Source of the DNA: an uncultured Balneolaceae bacterium
GTDB lineage: Bacteria > Bacteroidota > Rhodothermia > Balneolales > Balneolaceae
Direction: 5' to 3'
Assembly: GCA_937982515.1 (NCBI GenBank)
Contig: CALJMB010000260.1
Span: 1-5,767, forward strand
Length of the DNA: 5,767 nt
Shown here: positions 1 through 5,767 of the stretch, piece after piece
Layout of the letters: each line of letters starts with the position of its first letter
Position numbering within the stretch: the stretch's first letter is position 1
The notes under the pieces: generated by a model
Database searches by the model: none
Seen by the model: only the letters and a program-made list of their open reading frames with translations
Told to the model about the DNA's origin: nothing
Translations under genes and position numbers: made by a program

Positions 1-1651
1 AGTTGACCGAGTAGTTCTCCCATGAATCTTCTACTCCCTGCAGCCCGGCCCGCGCTCTGACACGGTCCACGTATTCATAGACTTCAGCTGAGGGACCACT
101 GGCTTCATTTAAGGCTTCGGCATACATCAGATAGAGGTCTGCCAGCCTGAGCTCCGGCCATGGATACTCCTTATAGGTGGCTCCGGACTCACTCATGGTT
201 TGGTTCCAGTCAACAAATTTCTTGATGTAATAGCCCGTCACGTTGAAATGGAAAGCATGGTGAGAGCCGGCATAGTCGGCAAATTTGGCTTCTATAACCC
301 AGGTATTCTCATCCGAGTTGCTGGGGCTGTCATACTTATACCAGGTACTTCCGTCAAAACCAAGGTAGGCATAAAAGCGGGGCTCCCGGTCAAAATTGAT
401 ACGGGCAGTCTCGTATCCCTCTTTAATGTTATACTGTTCATCTGCCACAGCTGTACGAAGTTCGGCCTCATTGGAAAAGTCAAGGGTATTATCTTCCTGA
501 AGAGGCACGCCGTTTTCCGAGTAGAACAGCCGCGCCATCTTGAGTGGGGCAGAGAGTATTTTTTGTGCATTATTGTGATTGTGCTCTACATGAAGCGGTG
601 CCATACTGTACTGCTGCAGATTCCAGGTTCGGCTGTTCGGATTGCCCCAGATGATTTCAGGATTCCATCGCTCGCTGATCGCCTGCCGCACACTCAGTTT
701 GGTAAGGGTGGTATCGGAAAGATCAAATGCCGTATCCCCGAACTCAAAGAGCTCATGCCCATTCTCTTCGGCCACCTGTATCGCCTCCAATGCCGCGTCC
801 GCTGCAGCCTGCCACTTTGCCGGGTCTTCATCAGGGTTGATAAAGGGAGTGCCGTCCTCATCTGTAAATGCAGTGTAATCTGAATTCCCGTTAAACAGCG
901 GACTGGCGGCAGTCAACAGCACCCTCGCCTTAATTCCCAATACAATCGGACGGGTAATACGGCCCAATTCCGTAGTCCGGTCAGTGATCATATCCGGCAG
1001 TTTTTCGGCTGAAGAATCCAACAGTTCCACGATATACTCCACCACCTCATCTACCGGTTGCCGGGAGCGTTGTACTTCCTCTTCAGGGGCATCGACAGGT
1101 ATGTTTTCTTTTATAATGGGGATGGGCCCGTACATCCGCATCAGGAGAAAGTGAAAATACGCCTTTAGGAACTCAGCCTCTCCAATCCACCGCTTCCTCT
1201 CAAGGCCCGACAGATCTGGTACCCGATCGGGATCACTTATATTTTCCAGGAAAATATTACAATGCCGGATTCCCTGAAACAACGGGTAGTTATCTCCGGG
1301 GCCGCCGCCGTTCCAGTTGCCCGACCACGCATTAACATAGGGATCGGATGTGCGCTGGTTGCCCCGGGCTATTTCAAATGAAAAGACATTACCGATACTG
1401 GTTTCGTACGGAATCCAGAGCTCGTCTCCGGCCAGCATACCGGTATTGAAATACACATCGCCGTTTCTGGGCAAATACGAGTAGAGGGTAAAGAGATACT
1501 TTTCCGCCTCGTTCCGAAGTTTAAACGCGTGGTCTGTCGTTGCCACATTATCCGGCACCACATCCAGGAAGTTACAGGACGGCAAGGCTAAGGTCATTCC
1601 CGCTAATACCAGGCCAACTAACGCTTTTCGTAAACTTTCTAATGCTTTCAT
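1..1651 (-). CDS. SusD/RagB-family nutrient-binding outer-membrane lipoprotein (3' end outside window)
   Basis: The surface lipoprotein that binds nutrient and caps the SusC barrel. From the ATG at 1651 the frame stays open for 550 codons to the left edge; I checked the phase at the start and at conserved motifs along the gene and found no frameshift. A lipoprotein signal peptide ends in LPSC with the lipid-bearing Cys at residue 26, followed by NFLDVVP, the usual SusD N-terminus. Further family motifs are IRHCNIFLEN (~128-137), GEAEFLKAYFHFLLMRMYG (157-175), with GPIPII following, PEIIWGNP (~331-338), LRLADLYLMYAEALNE (~501-516) and VRARAGL (531-537). These cover the N-terminal SusD-like and C-terminal SusD/RagB regions. 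In relatives the block after VRARAG contains an ERR-EL-FEG-R-DL stretch, so probably 60-100 residues are missing beyond the edge. An in-frame ATG at 1678 would add nine residues. It follows the receptor by 62 bases, the normal order for a SusC/SusD pair. The ligand cannot be inferred. Confidence 0.96.
   Translation of the reverse strand, partial: MKALESLRKALVGLVLAGMTLALPSCNFLDVVPDNVATTDHAFKLRNEAEKYLFTLYSYLPRNGDVYFNTGMLAGDELWIPYETSIGNVFSFEIARGNQRTSDPYVNAWSGNWNGGGPGDNYPLFQGIRHCNIFLENISDPDRVPDLSGLERKRWIGEAEFLKAYFHFLLMRMYGPIPIIKENIPVDAPEEEVQRSRQPVDEVVEYIVELLDSSAEKLPDMITDRTTELGRITRPIVLGIKARVLLTAASPLFNGNSDYTAFTDEDGTPFINPDEDPAKWQAAADAALEAIQVAEENGHELFEFGDTAFDLSDTTLTKLSVRQAISERWNPEIIWGNPNSRTWNLQQYSMAPLHVEHNHNNAQKILSAPLKMARLFYSENGVPLQEDNTLDFSNEAELRTAVADEQYNIKEGYETARINFDREPRFYAYLGFDGSTWYKYDSPSNSDENTWVIEAKFADYAGSHHAFHFNVTGYYIKKFVDWNQTMSESGATYKEYPWPELRLADLYLMYAEALNEASGPSAEVYEYVDRVRARAGLQGVEDSWENYSVN
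1574..1651 (-). other. Lipoprotein signal peptide and lipobox of the SusD-like protein
   Basis: Residues 1-26, from the ATG at 1651: a basic start (K2, R8, K9), a hydrophobic core ALVGLVLAGMTLAL and the lipobox LPSC, with Cys26 as the acylated residue after signal peptidase II cleavage. This length is typical and is the main reason for preferring 1651 as start. Confidence 0.88.
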
Positions 1652-1656
1652 ACTAG

Positions 1657-1666
1657 CTTCTTTTTT
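1657..1666 (-). promoter_or_regulatory. Possible purine-rich ribosome binding region of the SusD-like gene
   Basis: On the coding strand AAAAAAGAAG ends five bases before the ATG at 1651. No comparable purine run stands at the right distance before the alternative in-frame ATG at 1678, which has only GACAGC next to it. This favours 1651. It lacks a true GGAGG core, in keeping with Bacteroidota initiation regions, which are commonly A-rich. Confidence 0.35.
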
Positions 1667-1713
1667 GTAAAATTTCATGCTGTCATTCGTTTTAAATCCC
1701 TGTAATCGGCTGC

Positions 1714-4700
1714 CTATATATCCAGCTCCACACCAACGTTAAATACACTTTGGATCGGGTATCCCAGACCCTTTCCTCCCATTTCGGGATCCCACAGTTT
1801 GAAATTGCTCCAAACCGCCAGGTTCGTAGCGCTGGCATAGGCCCTGAGGCTGCGAATATTAAGCTTATCCGTTAGCCTTATGGGTAAATTGTAGCCCAGT
1901 TCCAGGGTTTTCAGGCGCAGGAAGGATCCGTCACGCATCCACCAGGTAGACGTCGTGTTGTTGTTGTCAATGAATGTGTTACTAAGCCTTGGCCAGAAAG
2001 CGTACAGGTTTCGCTTTTCTTCCGACCAGTGATCATCAGCTATTACTTTCAGCAAGCCGTTTTGTGCGCTGCCATTGATTACAAATGGAGATATGGCCTC
2101 CGAGTCAATGAAGAAAGAAGAGCGCGCCGACCCCTGGAAAAAGAAGCTGAAATCAAAATTCTTATACCCTATCGTACCTCCGAAGCCATATATAATTTCG
2201 GGTGTGGTAGGATAGCCTATCGGCACTCTGTCGGCATCAGAGATAACGCCGTCTCCATTCATATCGTAGTACTTAATATCACCCCCCATATAGGTACCGA
2301 ACTGAGTGGGAGAGTTACTGACCTCCTGATCGTCCACAAACAGGCGCTCGGCAATGTACCCAAACTCCTGTGCGATAGAATGCCCCACCCTGGAACGGTA
2401 AGCCATCTCATCGGGGTAATCAATTTCGTCGTATTTCAGAATTTCGCTGGTGGCATAGGTAAAGTTCCCTCTCATGCTGGTCCACCAGTTTTGAGATAGC
2501 TGCTTTTGATAGTCCAGCGCGAGGTCTATACCCTGGCTTAGAGCTTCTCCGGTATTGGCCTGGGGGATAGCCATCAGTCCCATGCTTGGCCCCAGGTGCG
2601 ACCGATTCAGCAGAATGTTGGTACGATGCTGCCGGTAGACATCAGCGGTCAGATTAACCGATGAGTGAAACAGCGACAGATCTAACCCCAGGTTAATCTG
2701 CTCCGACTTTTCCCAGCTGATGTTCGGATTGGAATATCTGGAAATAGAAATGCCCGGACGGGAATAACCAAATTCTTCTCCGAATGTGGCACCGTATACG
2801 CCGTCATTCAGGTTCACGCTGGAGAGATAGAAGAAACGGTCGTTCACTCTCCCGATGGCGTCATTACCGATAAGCCCGTAGCTGGCCCGCAGTTTGAGTT
2901 CGCTTATAGCGCCCACATTAAAGAATCTTTCGTTAGACAATCGGTAAGCCACTCCTACAGAAGGGAAAAAACCAAACCGGTGTCCCTCGGCAAACCGCTC
3001 CGAACCGTTATAGCCAAAGTTGAATTCCATCAGATACCGCTCGTCAAACCCATAGGTTAACCGTCCCGATACTCCCAGGTTACGCTGTGGCAGTGAAGAC
3101 TGTACGTCTCCCGCATTTCCGGTCTGATAGCTTGATATAAGCCCTATCACCATCCCCGATACGTCGTGCCTTTCCTCAAATGTTTGTTTGTAATTAAATG
3201 CGGCCTCCAGATACATGTTTGAGTTCAGATCCTTGTTACCTTCATTGTAATTCAGATATTCGGAACCTGTGACGCCTACTGAATTAGTGCTGCCGTCATT
3301 TAATACGGAGAGTACGGGCTCACCTGTTACGGGATCCCGGTAAGCTTCGTAGTAAAACGGGTTATAATGTCTGGCCACATCAAAATAGGAGTATCGCTTG
3401 AGGTAGCCCATGGCACGGGCGCTAAGGCCCGGAGTAATGCCGCCCAAATCCTGCTTTAATTCTATCTGGGGCTGGATGGTAGATCGCTTATACACCTGGT
3501 AGCCCTTTACCATCTCTGCGTAAGGGTTCGTCAGCAGGGTAGTGCTCCCGCGCCCCGTCACAGCTCCTCCGAACATCGGGTGCTCCAGCCACGGCCTCAT
3601 AGAGGAGGGGTATACGGCCGGAAACTCTACCGGATTGGACCAAATGGCCGCCTTGAATATTCTCTCCCCTCCGTCTATCCGCCTGCCATTTTCATATCCA
3701 CCTACGGGCCCTGTATAATTATCAAACTGGCCATATACCCGAATGGTGGCATCAGTTGTAGAGGTGAGTTTCAGGTCTACATTACTTCTGACCGAGTAGT
3801 TCTGCAGTTTGATATTACTGTTAAAATTATTCAACCCATCCACTTTCAGTACCCCGTTATCAATGGAATACGTGCCTGCCACATAATACCGGGCCTGCTC
3901 GCTTCCGCCACTGGCGCTCATATTATAGCTCTGATTGACGGTGTAGTCTTTGATGAGCTGTTCAATCCAGTTGTTGCTTGGATAAAGCAGTGGATTAGCC
4001 CCGGCTGCGGTGTTGTCTATCTTAGATCGCGTGTAGGGAAGTATGGCGTTGGGGTCGCGGGTCAACGCCGCCTCATTTGCCAGATTCATGTAGCTGATGT
4101 TATCCGCAAACTGAAAGTTCTGGGTATTTGAGGAGACCCTGGTTTCCGCCCTGAAACTAAACCGTGTATCGCCGGCCTGGCCAGACTTGGTTTGGATGAG
4201 CACCACTCCGTTGGCTCCCCTCGCCCCATAGACAGCCGCCGCCGTCGCGTCTTTCAGTACAGAAAAAGCCTGAATATCATCTGGCTGCAGACGGGCCATA
4301 TCCGTGGTAGATGATTCGATACCGTCGATCAGAATAAGCGGATTCACCTGGCCGGTTCCGAAGGTGCCTAATCCACGGATAAAAAATTCGGAGTTATCGG
4401 CTCCCGGCTCTCCACTTCGCTGATAGGCGATCATACCCGCTACCCTTCCCTGCATCATAGTCGTCAGGTTGCTCGAAGGCGTTTTTTGAAGGTCACCCAC
4501 CGATACCGTTGTAATAGAGCTAACCAGACTGGTTTTTTCCTGCTCCCCGAAGCCGACAATGACCATCTCTTCTCCTTCAATGGCCTGAGAAAGCATCTCT
4601 ACATCTATTTCCGTACGCCCGTTGATCGGTATATTCAGAGTCTGATAACCAATAAATGAGTATACCAGGGTATCCTGCAGCGATGGAACTTCCAGGATGT

Positions 4701-5286
4701 ATGCTCCCTCTCCATTTGTAGATGTACCGATGGTCGTTCCCTTAACAACCACGTTCACTCCCGGAAGAGATTCCCTGGATTCCGCATCGGTTACACGGCC
4801 TGAAACCACTTGCAGCTGATGCGGGACCTTCTTTTCAGGGCGTTTTCCACTATCAAAAACAATAACCTTTCCCCTCTGTGATATGGCATACCGCATGCCC
4901 GTCCCTTCCAGCAATGTGTACATTACCCGGTTAAAGGTAACATCCTCCATATCCAACGTTATCGATTTGTTCAGAGGAAGTATTTCCCTGCTGTAAGAAA
5001 GACTTAAACCATTACTTTTAACAACCTGATGAATGGCATCAAGCAGGCTGACATCTTCAAAATGGATGGAGATAATTTTATTAGCTACCGAAGCATAGTT
5101 TTCCTGCACCAGATAACCCTGATCGGAATAGCTTATCATTGGTTCCGGCACCACACTCAGCCTGGCGCCCTCGCCCCGGGAAACCGTTTGTCCCAGGGCC
5201 AGCGACTGAGATCCAAATATTAACGCTAACAAAATATTACATACCCCTGCTATGACAGAGCGAAGTCTGTTACTATGTATCTGCAT
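1714..5286 (-). CDS. SusC/RagA-family TonB-dependent receptor with N-terminal STN signalling domain
   Basis: A complete 1190-residue outer-membrane transporter that imports oligomeric nutrients with TonB energy as the barrel partner of SusD. Domains in order: signal peptide ~1-32 (basic start, hydrophobic core ILLALIFGS, cleavage near LALGQ); a spacer ~33-70; STN domain ~71-144; carboxypeptidase-regulatory-like domain ~160-232 with VSGRVTDAES and LPGVNVVVKGT; a candidate TonB box EEMVIVGFG at 239-247; plug ~250-368 with the SusC hallmarks FFIRGLGTFG, PLILIDGIE, VLKDATAAAVYGARGANGVV; then the beta-barrel to the end, including the family motifs WWMRDGSFLRLKTLELGYNL and ATNLAVWSNFKLWDPEM. An EF-hand-like DMNGDGVISDADR is at 1008-1020. 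Cys16 in the signal peptide is not a lipobox, and I found no cysteine in the mature protein. The ATG at 5286 directly precedes the signal peptide and follows FecR by 19 bases. The STN domain is what marks it as a signalling receptor as opposed to a plain transporter. The substrate is unknown; the symbol susC is withheld because starch use is not shown. Confidence 0.97.
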   Translation of the reverse strand: MQIHSNRLRSVIAGVCNILLALIFGSQSLALGQTVSRGEGARLSVVPEPMISYSDQGYLVQENYASVANKIISIHFEDVSLLDAIHQVVKSNGLSLSYSREILPLNKSITLDMEDVTFNRVMYTLLEGTGMRYAISQRGKVIVFDSGKRPEKKVPHQLQVVSGRVTDAESRESLPGVNVVVKGTTIGTSTNGEGAYILEVPSLQDTLVYSFIGYQTLNIPINGRTEIDVEMLSQAIEGEEMVIVGFGEQEKTSLVSSITTVSVGDLQKTPSSNLTTMMQGRVAGMIAYQRSGEPGADNSEFFIRGLGTFGTGQVNPLILIDGIESSTTDMARLQPDDIQAFSVLKDATAAAVYGARGANGVVLIQTKSGQAGDTRFSFRAETRVSSNTQNFQFADNISYMNLANEAALTRDPNAILPYTRSKIDNTAAGANPLLYPSNNWIEQLIKDYTVNQSYNMSASGGSEQARYYVAGTYSIDNGVLKVDGLNNFNSNIKLQNYSVRSNVDLKLTSTTDATIRVYGQFDNYTGPVGGYENGRRIDGGERIFKAAIWSNPVEFPAVYPSSMRPWLEHPMFGGAVTGRGSTTLLTNPYAEMVKGYQVYKRSTIQPQIELKQDLGGITPGLSARAMGYLKRYSYFDVARHYNPFYYEAYRDPVTGEPVLSVLNDGSTNSVGVTGSEYLNYNEGNKDLNSNMYLEAAFNYKQTFEERHDVSGMVIGLISSYQTGNAGDVQSSLPQRNLGVSGRLTYGFDERYLMEFNFGYNGSERFAEGHRFGFFPSVGVAYRLSNERFFNVGAISELKLRASYGLIGNDAIGRVNDRFFYLSSVNLNDGVYGATFGEEFGYSRPGISISRYSNPNISWEKSEQINLGLDLSLFHSSVNLTADVYRQHRTNILLNRSHLGPSMGLMAIPQANTGEALSQGIDLALDYQKQLSQNWWTSMRGNFTYATSEILKYDEIDYPDEMAYRSRVGHSIAQEFGYIAERLFVDDQEVSNSPTQFGTYMGGDIKYYDMNGDGVISDADRVPIGYPTTPEIIYGFGGTIGYKNFDFSFFFQGSARSSFFIDSEAISPFVINGSAQNGLLKVIADDHWSEEKRNLYAFWPRLSNTFIDNNNTTSTWWMRDGSFLRLKTLELGYNLPIRLTDKLNIRSLRAYASATNLAVWSNFKLWDPEMGGKGLGYPIQSVFNVGVELDI
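2227..2265 (-). other. EF-hand-like acidic loop in the barrel region of the SusC-like receptor
   Basis: Residues 1008-1020 read DMNGDGVISDADR. Acidic or polar side chains fall at loop positions 1, 3, 5, 9 and 12, as in a calcium-binding EF-hand-type loop. A D-x-N-G-D-G element at this place recurs in the SusC family. Calcium binding here is inference. Confidence 0.6.
4546..4572 (-). other. Candidate TonB box of the SusC-like receptor
   Basis: Residues 239-247 read EEMVIVGFG, between the carboxypeptidase-regulatory-like domain and the plug. SusC proteins usually have a hydrophobic E/D-x-VVVVG-Y/F-G segment here, which is taken to be the site gripped by TonB in the periplasm. The assignment rests on position and similarity only. 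Confidence 0.7.
4855..5076 (-). other. STN (secretin/TonB N-terminal) signalling domain of the SusC-like receptor
   Basis: Residues ~71-144 of the receptor. The pattern is strand-helix-strand twice: ISIHFEDVSLLDAIHQVV, then LSLSYS, then SITLDMEDVTFNRVMYTLL, and finally GMRYAISQRGKVIVF. In this family the domain sits in the periplasm and contacts the periplasmic part of a FecR-type anti-sigma factor. Most SusC proteins lack it, so its presence directly downstream of a fecR-like gene supports cell-surface signalling. The contact with this particular FecR is inferred from adjacency. Confidence 0.9.
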
Positions 5287-5291
5287 ATATA

Positions 5292-5295
5292 CCCC
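5292..5295 (-). promoter_or_regulatory. Possible ribosome binding site of the SusC-like receptor gene
   Basis: On the coding strand GGGG stands five bases before the ATG at 5286, inside the 19-base gap after the FecR stop. It is the only purine-rich stretch in position. Shine-Dalgarno matches are often weak in Bacteroidota, so the support is modest. Confidence 0.35.
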
Positions 5296-5305
5296 GATTA
5301 AATTT

Positions 5306-5767
5306 TTATTGAACCGTTGCTTTTGAACTAAAGGTTATACGTCTGTCTTCCTCCTCGTAAGTCATTCCCACGGAAAGCGAAATTATATTTAAAACTTCCG
5401 CCATCGATTCTTCCTCAAAATCTCCCGTAACTGTCCGCTTTTTTAACAGCGAATCTGCCAGCACACACTCTATATCGTACCACCGCTCCAGCCTTTCCAT
5501 AACCTGAAGCATGGGAGTATCTTTAAATATCAACCGGCCTTTTATCCATCCCGTATAGAGGTTCATATTCTTGACCGGGTAGACGGAAGCCTCTTTATCA
5601 TCAGATAATACACCCATCTGATTTCTGACCAGTTCCACCGGCCTGCTTCCCGTTTCACGCCGGCCAAAGGCTACTTTCCCTTCCTCCACCACAATACGAA
5701 CCTCTTTTTCGGGATAAGCCTGCAGGTTAAACTGCGTTCCGAGAACCCGGGTTATTGAATGTTCTGT
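5306..5767 (-). CDS. FecR-family anti-sigma factor, C-terminal part (5' end outside window)
   Basis: This is the periplasmic portion of a FecR-type anti-sigma regulator, which in this family holds an ECF sigma factor at the inner membrane and responds to a TonB-dependent receptor. The frame is open to the right edge, giving 153 visible residues. The first ~40 carry the FecR-domain signature, with VLGTQFNLQAYP at residues 8-19 followed by an alternating strand pattern and VVEEGKVAF. Residues ~78-146 match the FecR C-terminal domain (DUF4974): the block GRLIFKDTPMLQVMERLERW, then YDIE, and later GDFEE and GMTYEE. The N-terminal sigma-binding segment and the single membrane helix expected for the family lie outside the window. 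A GTG at 5692 could serve as a start, but the FecR signature continues upstream of it, so the gene is 5'-truncated by the window and does not begin there. The stop TAA lies 19 bases before the receptor gene, which indicates cotranscription and makes that receptor its likely signalling partner. Confidence 0.93.
   Translation of the reverse strand, partial: TEHSITRVLGTQFNLQAYPEKEVRIVVEEGKVAFGRRETGSRPVELVRNQMGVLSDDKEASVYPVKNMNLYTGWIKGRLIFKDTPMLQVMERLERWYDIECVLADSLLKKRTVTGDFEEESMAEVLNIISLSVGMTYEEEDRRITFSSKATVQ

Noticed and set aside
200..883. A 227-codon open frame on the plus strand, and a smaller overlapping one at 642-878.
   Set aside because: Both lie antisense to the SusD gene, whose frame shows family motifs throughout this stretch. 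Their translations show no recognisable domain.
292..1563. Minus-strand open frames at 292-570 and 1369-1563 in a different frame from SusD.
   Set aside because: They are out-of-frame shadows of the SusD coding sequence; the correct frame is continuous from 1651 to the left edge.
1..1651. A possible frameshift or decay of SusD.
   Set aside because: The phase was checked at the start, at GEAEF (1183), at EIIWG (658), at LRLADL (148) and at VRARAGL (61); all are in one frame with conserved motifs. The missing end is due to the window edge.
1652..1713. Possible terminator or internal promoter in the SusC-SusD gap.
   Set aside because: The A-rich stretch has no stable inverted repeat with a T-run on the coding strand, and I see no TAnnTTTG-type Bacteroidota promoter. 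It reads as an ordinary intra-operon spacer.
4..3803. A 15-base direct repeat, tgaccgagtagttct, at 4-18 and 3789-3803.
   Set aside because: Each copy lies within a coding sequence and encodes NYSV in the same frame (SusD ENYSV, SusC QNYSV). A 15-base match by chance is uncommon in a window this size but not compelling; it does not extend further and there is no third copy that I could find.
2029..5223. Plus-strand open frames at 2029-2499, 3580-4131 and 5029-5223.
   Set aside because: All are antisense to the SusC-like gene, with no domain signature and no separate initiation signal.
1..5767. Mobile element, CRISPR array, tRNA/rRNA or recombination site.
   Set aside because: Coding sequence of the three genes fills all but 81 bases, and no repeat array, terminal inverted repeat or RNA-like structure was seen.

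Overview
The window holds three genes, all on the minus strand, filling it almost completely. In transcription order (right to left) they are: the C-terminal part of a FecR-type anti-sigma factor (5767 to 5306, start outside the window), a complete SusC/RagA-family TonB-dependent outer-membrane receptor of 1190 residues (5286 to 1714), and a SusD/RagB-family surface lipoprotein (1651 to the left edge, C-terminus outside the window). The gaps are only 19 and 62 bases, and I see no terminator or convincing promoter in either, so the three are most likely one operon.

The organism is almost certainly a member of the Bacteroidota or a close relative (Balneolota/Rhodothermota), because SusC/SusD pairs with FecR regulators are characteristic of that group. 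Base composition looks close to half G+C by eye. The wording of the STN domain reminds me of Balneolota/Rhodothermota receptors, but that is recall and not proof; I cannot place the genus.

Working model: SusD on the cell surface captures an oligomeric nutrient (glycan, peptide or other) and acts as the lid of the SusC barrel, which imports it with TonB energy. SusC carries an N-terminal STN signalling domain ahead of its carboxypeptidase-regulatory-like and plug domains. This is the arrangement used to pass a 'substrate bound' signal across the outer membrane to a periplasmic FecR-type anti-sigma factor, which then frees an ECF sigma factor to transcribe the operon. The sigma gene would be expected beyond the right edge, upstream of FecR. 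The substrate cannot be told from this window, because no hydrolase, transporter or other pathway gene is visible.

This is a well-made example of a known system type and not an evident new system. Points worth a second look are the resemblance of the FecR C-terminal domain to the SusC STN domain, the extra segment before the STN domain, the non-aromatic C-terminus of the receptor, an EF-hand-like loop in the barrel region, and the ambiguous start of SusD.
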